The translations under genes were made by a program, and so were the position numbers. This document shows, piece by piece, positions 7,603-19,179 of a stretch of DNA of 64,000 nucleotides. Origin of the DNA: Verrucomicrobiaceae bacterium (GTDB lineage Bacteria > Verrucomicrobiota > Verrucomicrobiia > Verrucomicrobiales > Verrucomicrobiaceae); the NCBI GenBank assembly GCA_027484445.1, contig JAIXSY010000029.1:21145-85144 (forward strand). The letters are read 5' to 3'. Position 1 is the stretch's first letter. Each line of letters starts with the position of its first letter. The notes below the pieces were generated by a model. That model saw only the letters and a program-made list of their open reading frames with translations, did not search any database and was not told the origin of the DNA.

Positions 7603-10600
7603 ATGGCCATCCACGTCGCCCTTCGTCACGTCACTCAGTACAAATACGACCGCCCCGTCAATCTTTCCCCTCAGGTGGTCAGGTTGCGGCCCGCTCCCCA
7701 TTGTCGCACGCCCGTGCTCAGCTACTCGCTGAAGGTCACGCCGGGCAAGCACTTCATCAACTGGCAGCAGGACCCGCAGAGCAATTACTTGGCGCGTCTG
7801 GTCTTCCCGGAAAAGACCACCGAGTTCTGCGTGGAGGTCGATCTGGTCGCCGAGATGTCGGTGTACAATCCCTTCGACTTCTTCCTGGAGCCGCAGGCGG
7901 AGCATTTCCCCTTTCGCTACGATCCGGCGCTGAATCACGAGTTGGAGCCCTTTCAGCGTAAGCTGCCGCTCACCCCGCTGGTCACGGCTTACCTGCGTGA
8001 GATCCGCCACAAGCTGATGAATGGCCATGCGCCGCTGGGCCATGCGCCCGTGCCGCACTCGGAGACGGCTGATCCGCATCCGCACGGGGTGCTGCCGGAG
8101 GCAGCGGTGGCCGCGCATGATCCAGACACCGACACCCGCCCGCGTACGATCGACTTCCTCGTCGGCATCAACCAGATGCTTTGGAAAGACCTGCGCTACA
8201 CCATCCGCCTGGAACCTGGCGTGCAGACGCCGGAAGAGACGCTGGAACTGTGCAGTGGCTCTTGCCGTGATTCAGCCTGGCTGCTGGTCACGCTGTTCCG
8301 TCACCTGGGCATGGCGGCCCGCTTTGTCAGTGGCTACCTCATTCAGCTGAAGCCAGACGTGAAAAGTCTGGACGGCCCCAGTGGAGCGGAGTCTGACTTC
8401 ACGGACCTGCATGCCTGGTGCGAGGTCTATCTGCCTGGTGCCGGCTGGGTGGGGCTTGACCCGACCTCAGGCCTGATGGCTGGGGAAGGGCACCTGCCTC
8501 TCGCTGCCACGCCTGACCCGCAGAGCGCCGCGCCCATTACCGGAGCGGTGGACAAGTGCGAGGTCGAGTTTCATCACGAAATGTCCGTGATGCGGATCTA
8601 CGAATCCGCTCGCGTCACCAAACCCTACACGCCTGAGCAGTGGGCTGAGATCGAAAAGCTTGGCCATCGCATCGACGATGACCTGACTGCCAATGACGTG
8701 CGCCTGACGATGGGCGGTGAGCCTACCTTTGTCAGCATCGACGACATGGATGGCCCCGAATGGAACACAGCGGCCGTCGGGCCCAAGAAGCGTCTGCTCT
8801 CAGGTGAACTCATCAAGCGCCTGCGCCAGCAGTTCGGTCCTGGTGGCCTGCTGCACTACGGCCAGGGCAAGTGGTATCCGGGGGAATCCCTGCCGCGTTG
8901 GGCACTCGGCTGCTACTGGCGGAAGGACGGCGTTCCAATTTGGACGGATGACAGCCTCATCGCCGATGAATCGAAAAACTACGGCTACACCGAGCAGGAG
9001 GCCCGCAAGTTCGGACTCGCCGTCTCGGCTGCCCTGGGCGTGAATCCTCGTTGGCTGAAAGAGGCCTACGAAGATGTGTATTATTACCTCTGGCGTGAAA
9101 AGCGCCTGCCAGTGAACGTCGATCCGCTGAAGTCGAACCTGAAGGACAAAGAGGAACGTGCCCGCTTGGCCCGCGTCTTTGAACAAGGACTCGACAAGGT
9201 CGTGGGCTACATCCTGCCTCTGGAGCGTGTTTATTACGGCACGGACCTGCGCTGGAAAAGTGGACCCTGGTTTGTCCGCGATGATACCCTGCACCTGATC
9301 CCTGGCGATTCGGCCATGGGCCTGCGTTTGCCGCTGGATAGCCTGCCCTGGGTCAGCGCCACGGATTACCCCTGGATCTATCCTACCGACCCCTCCAGCG
9401 ACTGGCCTGACCTGCCGCCGAAGCCCGAGAGTCGTCAGCGTTTCCTGAATGAAGTCGCTGGCTGGCTGCAAGACATGCCCGGCGCACCGGAGACGCCCTC
9501 CAGCTACGCGGCTGCCCGCTACTCCGGGCAGGGCAAGCCCGAGCGGCGCAAGCTGGACCCTCTGCAGGATCCCATCGACGATCCGCGCCTCGCCAGCAGC
9601 ACCCGCTACCCGCTGCCGCAGGAGTCAGCCGCATGGATCATCCGCACCGCCATCTGCTTTGAGCCCCGCGAAGGCCGCCTGCATGTCTTCATGCCACCCG
9701 TGGAGACCACGGAGGACTACCTGGACCTCATCTCCGCCGTGGAAGATGTGGCCACAGCGATGAAGATGCCAATCATCATTGAGGGCACTCCGCCGCCCTT
9801 TGATCCGCGCCTGAATGTCATCAAGGTCACCCCTGACCCCGGCGTGATCGAGGTGAACATGCACCCGGTGAAAAAGTGGTCTGAACTCGTCCACAACACC
9901 AAGGTCCTCTACGAAGAAGCCCGCCAGACCCGCCTGGGCACGGAGAAATTCATGCTCGATGGTCGCCACACCGGGACGGGCGGTGGCAATCACATCGTCT
10001 TCGGGGGAGAACGACCCAAGGACAGCCCGCTGCTGCGCAGGCCTGATTTGCTGAAAAGCCTGGTCGGCTACTGGCACAATCACCCGAGCCTGAGCTACCT
10101 CTTCTCCGGTCTTTTCATCGGCCCCACCAGCCAGCACCCGCGTGTCGATGAGGCGCGCAACGATGCCCTCTTCGAACTCGAGCTGGCCTTCAAGGAACTC
10201 GACCGCTACACCAAGAACAACGGCCAAACGCCACCCTGGCTGGTGGACCGCATTTTCCGCAACCTGCTCGTGGATGCCACCGGCAATACCCACCGCAGTG
10301 AGTTCTGCATCGACAAGCTTTTTGATCCCTCCAGCAGCAGTGGACGTCTCGGACTCGTCGAGCTGCGCTCCTTTGAAATGCCACCGCATCCGGAGATGAG
10401 CCTGGCGCAGCACCTGCTGCTGCGCGGCGCTATCTCCCGTTTCTGGAAGCAACCCTATGAGCAGGGCTTGGTTCGCTGGGGCACCGAGCTGCACGACCGC
10501 TTCCTGCTGCCTCATTTTGTCTGGGATGACCTCTGCGATGTCATCGCAGACATGCGCGACTTTGGCTATGATCTGAAGCCCGAGTGGTTTGCTCCACACT

Positions 10601-11151
10601 TTGAGTTCAAGTTCCCCTCCATTGGTGCCATCACGCAGCGTGGCGTTCATGTCGAGCTGCGGACCGCGCTGGAGCCCTGGCATGTGCTCGGGGAAGAAGG
10701 GGCCGCAGGTGGCACCGTGCGCTACGTGGACAGCAGCCTGGAGCGCGTGCAGGTGAAGACCGCTGGCCTCGTCGGCGGGCGTTACGTCATCACCTGCAAC
10801 GGTCTCCAGATCCCGCTGCACCCGACGGGCACCAATGGCGAATTCGTGGCGGGAGTGCGCTACCGCGCTTGGCAGCCGGGCGAGTGCCTGCAGCCCACGA
10901 TCGGCATCCACAGCCCACTCACCTTTGACATCGTGGACACCTGGAATCAGCGCAGTCTCGGTGGCTGCACCTACCATGTCGTCCATCCCGGTGGCCGCAG
11001 CTACGAGACCTTCCCCGTGAACAGCTATGAGGCGGAAAGTCGCCGTCTTGCTCGCTTCTTCACCAATGGTCATCTCCAGGGCCGCTTCACCCCGATGCAG
11101 ATCCCGCAGGTGCCAGAGTTCCCCTTCACGCTCGACCTGCGCCTCGGTTAA
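7603..11151 (+). CDS. transglutaminase-like protein with DUF2126 domain
   Basis: Large protein of 1182 residues. Residues 1-125 are the bacterial transglutaminase N-terminal domain (HVTQYKYDRPVNLSPQVVRL). The papain-like core follows: ELCSGSCRDSAWLL carries the catalytic cysteine, DLHAWCEVY the histidine and GLDPTSGL the aspartate. From about residue 345 to the end is DUF2126 (RLTMGGEPTFVSIDD, YGQGKWYPGE, GRHTGTGGGNH, FEMPPHPEM). In other bacteria this architecture accompanies circularly permuted ATP-grasp and alpha-E proteins in predicted peptide-ligase/protease systems; none is adjacent here, and the gene is flanked by a divergent nuclease gene and by thiC. The ATG at 7603 is chosen because homology begins there; the frame is open upstream. 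The exact substrate is unknown. Confidence 0.92.
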   Translation: MAIHVALRHVTQYKYDRPVNLSPQVVRLRPAPHCRTPVLSYSLKVTPGKHFINWQQDPQSNYLARLVFPEKTTEFCVEVDLVAEMSVYNPFDFFLEPQAEHFPFRYDPALNHELEPFQRKLPLTPLVTAYLREIRHKLMNGHAPLGHAPVPHSETADPHPHGVLPEAAVAAHDPDTDTRPRTIDFLVGINQMLWKDLRYTIRLEPGVQTPEETLELCSGSCRDSAWLLVTLFRHLGMAARFVSGYLIQLKPDVKSLDGPSGAESDFTDLHAWCEVYLPGAGWVGLDPTSGLMAGEGHLPLAATPDPQSAAPITGAVDKCEVEFHHEMSVMRIYESARVTKPYTPEQWAEIEKLGHRIDDDLTANDVRLTMGGEPTFVSIDDMDGPEWNTAAVGPKKRLLSGELIKRLRQQFGPGGLLHYGQGKWYPGESLPRWALGCYWRKDGVPIWTDDSLIADESKNYGYTEQEARKFGLAVSAALGVNPRWLKEAYEDVYYYLWREKRLPVNVDPLKSNLKDKEERARLARVFEQGLDKVVGYILPLERVYYGTDLRWKSGPWFVRDDTLHLIPGDSAMGLRLPLDSLPWVSATDYPWIYPTDPSSDWPDLPPKPESRQRFLNEVAGWLQDMPGAPETPSSYAAARYSGQGKPERRKLDPLQDPIDDPRLASSTRYPLPQESAAWIIRTAICFEPREGRLHVFMPPVETTEDYLDLISAVEDVATAMKMPIIIEGTPPPFDPRLNVIKVTPDPGVIEVNMHPVKKWSELVHNTKVLYEEARQTRLGTEKFMLDGRHTGTGGGNHIVFGGERPKDSPLLRRPDLLKSLVGYWHNHPSLSYLFSGLFIGPTSQHPRVDEARNDALFELELAFKELDRYTKNNGQTPPWLVDRIFRNLLVDATGNTHRSEFCIDKLFDPSSSSGRLGLVELRSFEMPPHPEMSLAQHLLLRGAISRFWKQPYEQGLVRWGTELHDRFLLPHFVWDDLCDVIADMRDFGYDLKPEWFAPHFEFKFPSIGAITQRGVHVELRTALEPWHVLGEEGAAGGTVRYVDSSLERVQVKTAGLVGGRYVITCNGLQIPLHPTGTNGEFVAGVRYRAWQPGECLQPTIGIHSPLTFDIVDTWNQRSLGGCTYHVVHPGGRSYETFPVNSYEAESRRLARFFTNGHLQGRFTPMQIPQVPEFPFTLDLRLG

Positions 11152-11337
11152 ACGTCCTGCCACCTGAGGTCACTCTTCCTTCATCTCCATGGCCTGCTCC
11201 TTCTGCTCCCCGAAGGGGCTGTTTTTCGCTGGTGGCTGGCCGTGCTTCCATCCTGCCTTCCTGTTCTTGGGGAAAGACAGCCCCACTGGCCTCAATTTCG
11301 ACTTTGACGGCACGCTGCCTTCTTCCCACAGTCGTAG

Positions 11338-13533
<2,196 letters not shown>

Positions 13534-13571
13534 GTCGCATAGGCCCAACACGACCTATCCCTCATCCCGTC

Positions 13572-14189
13572 ATGTCCCAGCCGCCTCCAGAAGATGCCCC
13601 ACCCGGCTTCCTCCCCCAAGGCGGCAACTACCAAGAACTGCTCTCCTACCGGAAGTCAGAGATCATCTACGACCTCACTTTCCGCTTTTGCGAAAAGCAC
13701 CTCAAGCGAGGCGACCGCACCATCGACCAAATGGTGCAGTCCGCCCGCTCCGGGAAACAAAACATTGCAGAAGGCTGCAAAGCCTCCATCACCTCTGCCG
13801 AGACGGAGCTAAAGCTCATCAACGTCGCCCGAGCCAGCCTGGAGGAACTCTTGTTGGACTACCAAGACTACCTCCGCGTCCGCGATCACCCTCTCTGGGA
13901 CAAGAAGAGCAAGGAAGCCCTCTACGTCCGCAAGCTCGGCCGAACCCCCGACGAAAGCTACGAGACCTACCGGCCCTTCATGGACACTCGGCCACCCCAG
14001 ATCCTCGCCAACATCGCCATCTGCCTCATCCATCAGGCGAACTACCTGCTCGACCAACAACGCCGGCGCCTGGAAAAAGACTTCGTCCAAAAAGGCGGCA
14101 TCCGCGAGCAAATGACCAAGGCCCGCCTGGAGTATCGCAAAAAGCAACAGTCCCAGCCCCCGAGACCACCCCATCGCTCAAAAGACTGA
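13572..14189 (+). CDS. four helix bundle suffix-domain protein
   Basis: A 205-residue soluble protein related to the four-helix-bundle (23S rRNA intervening-sequence/S23) family. It carries the hallmark run RTIDQMVQSARSGKQNIAEG near residues 49-68, followed by ASITSAETELKLINVARASL, then the C-terminal extension with RPPQILANIAICLIHQANYLLD that defines the suffix-domain subfamily. A charged tail follows from residue 165. Biochemical function is unknown. It lies 38 nt after thiC and just before the first displaced thiC 3' fragment, so it looks like passenger cargo in the thiC 3' region. Confidence 0.85.
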   Translation: MSQPPPEDAPPGFLPQGGNYQELLSYRKSEIIYDLTFRFCEKHLKRGDRTIDQMVQSARSGKQNIAEGCKASITSAETELKLINVARASLEELLLDYQDYLRVRDHPLWDKKSKEALYVRKLGRTPDESYETYRPFMDTRPPQILANIAICLIHQANYLLDQQRRRLEKDFVQKGGIREQMTKARLEYRKKQQSQPPRPPHRSKD

Positions 14190-14380
14190 CACCACCCCTT
14201 GCCTGATGCCTTTCGCCCAATGCGTCGCACAGGCCCTACAAGTCGTCTTCATTTCCACCACTCCACGCATCGCTCCCACGCCCCATCCATCGCCTCAGCC
14301 CTATCCGACCTATTCTCCAGAGACCGCCCACCCACCAGCCTCCGCTTGCCAACTCACAGCCCACAACCGAAAGCTCATCC

Positions 14381-14515
14381 ATGATCATCACCGAAGACGT
14401 CCGCAAATACACCGCCGAACAAGCCATCTCCGAGGATGAGGTCCTTCAGCATGGGATGGATGAGAAGTCTAAGGAGTTCGTGGAGAAGGGTGCCGAGGTC
14501 TATCAGCCTGCATGA
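14381..14515 (+). pseudogene. displaced thiC 3'-end fragment (short copy)
   Basis: This 44-codon frame reads [20 protein letters not shown] and continues to [11 protein letters not shown]. It matches the last 45 or so codons of intact thiC ([20 protein letters not shown] to [12 protein letters not shown]), with scattered substitutions. It lacks the iron-sulfur motif and cannot be a functional ThiC. It could be translated from its own ATG as a small peptide, but nothing supports a function. The DUF4160 gene starts 4 nt after its stop codon. Confidence 0.85.
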
Positions 14516-14518
14516 GTC

Positions 14519-14719
14519 ATGGGAAAGGTCCGACGGCATGGATTTGTCTTGGAGTGGTTCATCGGCGACCACGATCCAAGGCACGTTCACGTTTATGACA
14601 CCAAGGGGCGCTTTCTTGGCCGTTTCGATTTAACCCGCCGTGTCGGACATGAAGGCTGGCAACCCAGCAAAAAGCTGCTAAAACTCATCACCGAACTCGA
14701 AAACGAAGGCCGCTTATGA
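14519..14719 (+). CDS. DUF4160 domain-containing protein
   Basis: Small basic protein of 66 residues with the DUF4160 pattern: GFVLEWFIGDHDPRHVHVYD in the first half (acidic/histidine DHDPRHVHV core), then LKLITELENEGRL. DUF4160 genes are often paired with a second small gene in toxin-antitoxin-like modules. The gene overlaps the next one by 4 nt (ATGA), which indicates translational coupling. It lies in the cassette between two thiC 3' fragments. Confidence 0.85.
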   Translation: MGKVRRHGFVLEWFIGDHDPRHVHVYDTKGRFLGRFDLTRRVGHEGWQPSKKLLKLITELENEGRL

Positions 14720-15018
14720 AGATCGCCGTTCAACTCAAGAAACCTTTCGGGAAAGGCTCCTTCTCGCGAGTGAAGCACGCTCGTTACCTTGGCTGGGAAG
14801 ATGCTTTTGAGATCGAGTTCGAAGATGGCCTTTGCTTTCTCGAGCCCCACGCAACCATCCGTAAAGCCAATCGCATCGCAGCCAAGGCCACGCCGGTTCA
14901 AGTAGAAGTGGATGACGACCTCCACAGCCATTTTATCATCCACTACGACAACGGCCAGACCGCCGAAGTGTCTTGGGCCTTCATCCGCGAACTGCCGCCG
15001 AAACCAGCGAAGAAGTGA
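14716..15018 (+). CDS. hypothetical protein, partner of DUF4160 (paralogue A; possibly DUF2442-like)
   Basis: A 100-residue protein with the segments WEDAFEIEFEDGLCFLEPH and IIHYDNGQTAEVSWAFIREL. Gene order (directly after a DUF4160 gene, 4-nt overlap) is what is seen for DUF2442 proteins, but the sequence match is not convincing by eye, so I leave it unnamed. It is a clear paralogue of the protein at 15224-15529; the last 25 codons are nearly identical in DNA. Its stop overlaps the start of the HicB-like gene by one base. Confidence 0.75.
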   Translation: MKIAVQLKKPFGKGSFSRVKHARYLGWEDAFEIEFEDGLCFLEPHATIRKANRIAAKATPVQVEVDDDLHSHFIIHYDNGQTAEVSWAFIRELPPKPAKK

Positions 15019-15224
15019 TGCGCTACGAATTCATCATCTACTGGAGCAAGGCCGACGAAAGCTTCATCGTCGAGGTTCCTGAACTGCCCGGCTGCATGGC
15101 CGATGGGGCAACCTACGAGGAAGCCATCGCCAACGTGCAGACGGTTGTTCAGGAGTGGGTCGAGACGGCCAAGGCTTTGGGGCGACCCATCCCTGATCCA
15201 AAAGGCAAGCTCGCCTACGCCTGA
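15018..15224 (+). CDS. HicB-family antitoxin-like protein
   Basis: A 68-residue protein with the HicB signature: EFIIYWSKADESFIVEVPEL, then PGCMADGATYEEAIANV and a helical tail ending GRPIPDPKGKLAYA. HicB normally neutralises the HicA RNase; no HicA (dsRBD-like, GSHHH motif) is visible next to it, so this is an orphan HicB or a partner of the neighbouring small proteins. It overlaps both neighbours by one base (TGATG junctions), so all four genes from 14519 to 15529 form one tight operon. Confidence 0.88.
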   Translation: MRYEFIIYWSKADESFIVEVPELPGCMADGATYEEAIANVQTVVQEWVETAKALGRPIPDPKGKLAYA

Positions 15225-15529
15225 TGAAGACGTTCCGCAATCCCCTCAAAGCTCCCTTTGGCAAAGGCACCTTCTCTCGGGTTCGATCCGTCAGCTACCA
15301 TCAGTGGGAAGATGCCTTCGATGTCACCTTCGATGACGGTCTCGCCTTTCTTGAGCCCCACGCCACGATCCGCAAAGCCAACAAAATCGCCCCCAAGGCT
15401 GTCGTTCAGTCGGTGGAAAGAGATGAAGAGCTTCGCAGTGGCTTCTACGTCCACTACGACAACGGCCAAACGGCCGAAGTCTCCTGGGCCTTCATCCGCG
15501 AACTGCCGCCCAAAGCTGCCAAAAAGTAA
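15224..15529 (+). CDS. hypothetical protein, paralogue B of 14716-15018
   Basis: A 101-residue paralogue of the DUF4160 partner: WEDAFDVTFDDGLAFLEPHA, TIRKANKIAPKA and YDNGQTAEVSWAFIREL recur in both. The duplication looks recent at the 3' end and older in the middle, which suggests tandem duplication around the HicB gene or partial gene conversion. No catalytic motif is visible. Function unknown; the context is a small toxin-antitoxin-like cassette. Confidence 0.75.
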   Translation: MKTFRNPLKAPFGKGTFSRVRSVSYHQWEDAFDVTFDDGLAFLEPHATIRKANKIAPKAVVQSVERDEELRSGFYVHYDNGQTAEVSWAFIRELPPKAAKK

Positions 15530-15552
15530 TTTCAGTGAATCGGTTCAGTTAA

Positions 15553-16257
<705 letters not shown>

Positions 16258-16277
16258 TCTCTGAATGAAATTCCACT

Positions 16278-18521
16278 ATGAAACTCGAGACAATTCACAT
16301 TCGGAACTTTCGAAGTATCGAATCTCTATCACTGAGTGACTGCGGAGGTTTTAATGTCCTCATCGGTAAAAACAATGCAGGCAAATCCAATATTTTGCTG
16401 GCAATCAATTTATTTTTCGAAGCAATCAAATCTGGGCAGCCGGTGCAAATTAGATCCCGACTTACAAATCAGTTTGATCACCACAATTCACGACCGCAGT
16501 CCCCCATCGAGATAACATTAGACTTCAAACTATCAGAAGGAGAGAGGGACGCGCTAATTCAAGACATCATCTTAGATGCTGCCCACGTAAAAAATGCAGT
16601 CGAAGGAATTTCCAAAGATCTGAGGCTTGCAGCAACAGTCGCCTTCGTCTCCGATCCTCTGCCATACGCGTATGTCAAAAAGATTGCGCTTCATCAACCG
16701 AGCCTCACGGGTGAGTGCACATTAGATCCTACCGCGCGCATTTTACTCTCAGTTGACGAAACTGCATCCCGAGAGCTGGCAGAGAAGGCGCAACAAGCTT
16801 TATCCAAGGAACATGACTCTCGGGCGGTCCGTGAAGTCAGTGATCGTTTAGAGCGATACGGCGTAGAAGATTGGGAGCGAATGCGAATGGAAGGAGCCCG
16901 CATGCTCCGAATGGGTTACTATGAATCGACAACAGGCGCGGCAATAGCCCCTGAAACCCAAAGAAAAGTGGATCAACTTATGCGGTCCTCTGAAACGAAA
17001 GCCGCATTCAGGGAAGCAATTGATTTGTTCTCACGGTCACTGACTCAAGAGGCCACAGTTCTGCGGACACAGCCGTTGAGTTCCCGTGTTGAGACGATTT
17101 CAGGAAACGAAGATGAGGTTCCGGCATACGCAATTCGTATCATTGGTCGCTTGGCCGAATTGAAGATTTTGTTTCTGAAGGAGCGACGTGAACCTATCGG
17201 AGCACGTGAGGCGTCTCAGCTTCTGGACCTAAAGGTGACCAGAGGTGGCCCTGAAAAACTCCGGGCGATTCAGGAAACAGTCGAAGCGTTGCTTGGAGTC
17301 GAGATTGACGCATTCAAGGCACCCGGGAAAGGAGATGCTCCTGCCGAACTTGACGTTGATAGGTTTATTGTTCAGGTCAACGGAGCAGGTATCAGGGAGG
17401 CTCTAAGATTAATTTTAGACTATGAGTTTAGTCAGCCCAATTTCCTGTTGGTTGAGGAACCAGAGGTTCATCTACACCCTGGGCTTGAAATCAGTATGAT
17501 GCGTTACCTGAAGCGCACCGGCAGTGAGTGTCAGATTTTCATCACTACACACTCAACGAATTTTCTCGACACGGCAGAGATGCGGAATGTCTACCTTGCT
17601 TCGAAGGCTGATTCGACAAAGGTCCAGCTGATCAATCTGGCAGAGGCCGAAGACGCGGTTCCGCGTGAGTTAGGTATAAGGTTGAGTTCGCTCTTCATGT
17701 TCGATAAGCTTGTCTTTGTTGAAGGCCCGTCTGATGAAGATGTCATTCGAGAATGGGCATCGCTACTGAGCATTAATCTAGCCCAGGCTAGCGTGGGGTT
17801 TGTGCCAATGGGCGGCGTGCGTAATTTGGCACACTTTGCCGCCGACAAGACGATTTCATTTCTCACCAAGCGGAGAGTGTTGCTCTGGTTTCTACTGGAC
17901 CGTGATGAGCGGGGCCAGGAGGACATTGATCGGCTCAAGAAACAACTTGGCGAACAAGCTATTCTATCGGTCCTCAAACAACGAGAGATTGAGAACTATT
18001 TAATAGTTCCAAGGGCGCTGGCCGAATTCATAAAAATGAAGCAAGAGATGTCCAGTGGAGGCTCGAAGGCACCATGCTCAGAACAATTGGTTACAGAGGC
18101 AATAGATAAGTGTGCAGAACAGATGAAAGCGGTTGCTCTCGAGAGGAGAATCGCGCAGTGGGCTTGTAGGCCGTTGTATCTCGACAGGGACACCCTACTT
18201 GACCTAAACAGTGGCAAATCCATAGAAATCAGATTGCAAACTGCGCTTGAAGACGTCTCCGCAAAGATTGCGGAGAAAATTGCAACTATTCAAGCTGTAA
18301 TCCAGGAACAGACGACCGAGCTTGATCGAAATTGGGCCGCCCAGAAGGTCTCTATATTGCCCGGCGACCAACTCCTTGACGAAGTGTGCAAGCAATTTGG
18401 CGTTCGTTTCTTTAAAGACAAAGACGCAGTGAGGCTGGCGGCTTTATTGAAGCCCGCAGAAGTCCATAACGACATCAAAACTCTCCTTGAAGACATCAAG
18501 GCAAGATCCACAAAAGTTTAA
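16278..18521 (+). CDS. OLD-family nuclease (AAA ATPase plus TOPRIM)
   Basis: A 747-residue protein with an N-terminal SMC/RecF-like ATPase: IHIRNFRSIESLSL, Walker A GKNNAGKSN near residue 31, a long coiled insertion, then FLLVEEPEVHLHP (Walker B) and FITTHSTNFLD (H-loop). The C-terminal TOPRIM nuclease shows FVEGPSDEDVI (catalytic glutamate) and LLDRDE. No UvrD-like GajB helicase gene follows, so it fits stand-alone class 1 OLD nucleases, many of which act in phage defence. The gene is visibly richer in A/T than its neighbours, with different codon choice, which points to horizontal acquisition. It lies 20 nt after the long thiC fragment. Confidence 0.88.
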   Translation: MKLETIHIRNFRSIESLSLSDCGGFNVLIGKNNAGKSNILLAINLFFEAIKSGQPVQIRSRLTNQFDHHNSRPQSPIEITLDFKLSEGERDALIQDIILDAAHVKNAVEGISKDLRLAATVAFVSDPLPYAYVKKIALHQPSLTGECTLDPTARILLSVDETASRELAEKAQQALSKEHDSRAVREVSDRLERYGVEDWERMRMEGARMLRMGYYESTTGAAIAPETQRKVDQLMRSSETKAAFREAIDLFSRSLTQEATVLRTQPLSSRVETISGNEDEVPAYAIRIIGRLAELKILFLKERREPIGAREASQLLDLKVTRGGPEKLRAIQETVEALLGVEIDAFKAPGKGDAPAELDVDRFIVQVNGAGIREALRLILDYEFSQPNFLLVEEPEVHLHPGLEISMMRYLKRTGSECQIFITTHSTNFLDTAEMRNVYLASKADSTKVQLINLAEAEDAVPRELGIRLSSLFMFDKLVFVEGPSDEDVIREWASLLSINLAQASVGFVPMGGVRNLAHFAADKTISFLTKRRVLLWFLLDRDERGQEDIDRLKKQLGEQAILSVLKQREIENYLIVPRALAEFIKMKQEMSSGGSKAPCSEQLVTEAIDKCAEQMKAVALERRIAQWACRPLYLDRDTLLDLNSGKSIEIRLQTALEDVSAKIAEKIATIQAVIQEQTTELDRNWAAQKVSILPGDQLLDEVCKQFGVRFFKDKDAVRLAALLKPAEVHNDIKTLLEDIKARSTKV

Positions 18522-18564
18522 CGGAAATGAAAACAGGATAAGGGTGCAAAACTCTGACAGACAC

Positions 18565-18720
18565 ACCTCGGCGTCGTTCCAGCCACGCGCGGTGGTTCCA
18601 TCCGGTTCCCGAAAGACGCCCCTCAAGCGATCCAGGTCGAGCCCTGCTGCCCAGCCGCTGGGGAGCCTCGGTGGAACCGCCTCCCGTTCGCGACCCTGCT
18701 TACCCCCGAGTTCGAGCCCA
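18565..18720. repeat. dispersed repeat R1, copy 1
   Basis: About 155 bp, highly similar to 19841-19994 and, with an internal deletion, to 21418-21523. Diagnostic core: GGTTCCCGAAAGACGC followed by CTCAAGCGATCCAGG. All three copies are in the same orientation. Confidence 0.9.
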
Positions 18721-18793
18721 AGAATCCTCCTCTTCCTCCCGGGATCAAACCTCCTTCCACCACGGAAGACACGGAGGGTTCCCAAGCCGTGCC

Positions 18794-18872
18794 ACACCGC
18801 AGAGATTAGAAAACCGCAGAGAATACCTTCAGAGTGCTGACTCTGCGGTTTTCTAGACTCTTGCGGTGTTTC
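18794..18872. repeat. hairpin element H1 (ACCGCAGAG inverted repeat)
   Basis: Arms of about 29 nt built on ACACCGCAGAG and AGAAAACCGCAGAG pair with ACTCTGCGGTTTTCT and CTTGCGGTGT. This would form a long, slightly imperfect stem of about 79 nt. It follows R1 copy 1; an equivalent hairpin follows R1 copy 2. Confidence 0.85.
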
Positions 18873-18948
18873 CTTCTGGCTTTCGACGCCGCATTTGCAC
18901 CCAAGTGACGGGTTGAAGAACGGCGAACGGCTGTCTAAACTCGCCGCC

Positions 18949-19179
18949 ATGATCAGCGCGGAAGAACTGGTGGGCGAGGAGTGGGCCGAATGGTATCGGC
19001 TGACTCCGGCTCAACGCTGGACGGAGACCTCGCGTCTCTGGCAGACTTATCTTGCACTTGGAGGCTCCCTTGATCCCGAACCCGATACGCAAAGTCCTTT
19101 CTTCGATGCGCGAGCACCAGGTCCAGTGCCTGCTCATGGGCGGCCAGGCTTGCGTGTTGTACGGCGCAGCGGAGTTTAG
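18949..19179 (+). CDS. conserved hypothetical protein overlapping a nucleotidyltransferase gene
   Basis: A 76-residue protein starting MISAEELVGEEWAEWYRLTP with LWQTYLALGGSLDPEPDTQS. The N-terminal 50 residues look like a real, conserved small helical protein encoded just upstream of this type of nucleotidyltransferase in other bacteria (from memory, not checked). The last 43 codons overlap the next gene in another frame and become Pro/Arg-rich, so the C-terminus may have extended by loss of an earlier stop. The pairing suggests a two-gene module; function unknown. Confidence 0.65.
   Translation: MISAEELVGEEWAEWYRLTPAQRWTETSRLWQTYLALGGSLDPEPDTQSPFFDARAPGPVPAHGRPGLRVVRRSGV

Larger units (their letters stand above)
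18522..18948. other. gene-free stretch holding dispersed repeat R1 copy 1 and a hairpin
   Basis: No credible gene. It contains R1 copy 1 (18565-18720) and the inverted repeat at 18794-18872, listed separately. A short reverse-strand frame through R1 is open but shows no gene-like features. Confidence 0.7.

Noticed and set aside
9625..11163. 512-codon frame antisense to the DUF2126 gene
   Set aside because: Shadow frame; no motif and no start context.
18565..18720. Reverse-strand protein-coding gene in R1
   Set aside because: All three copies keep a short open frame, but there is no start or stop conservation and differences between copies are not mainly silent.
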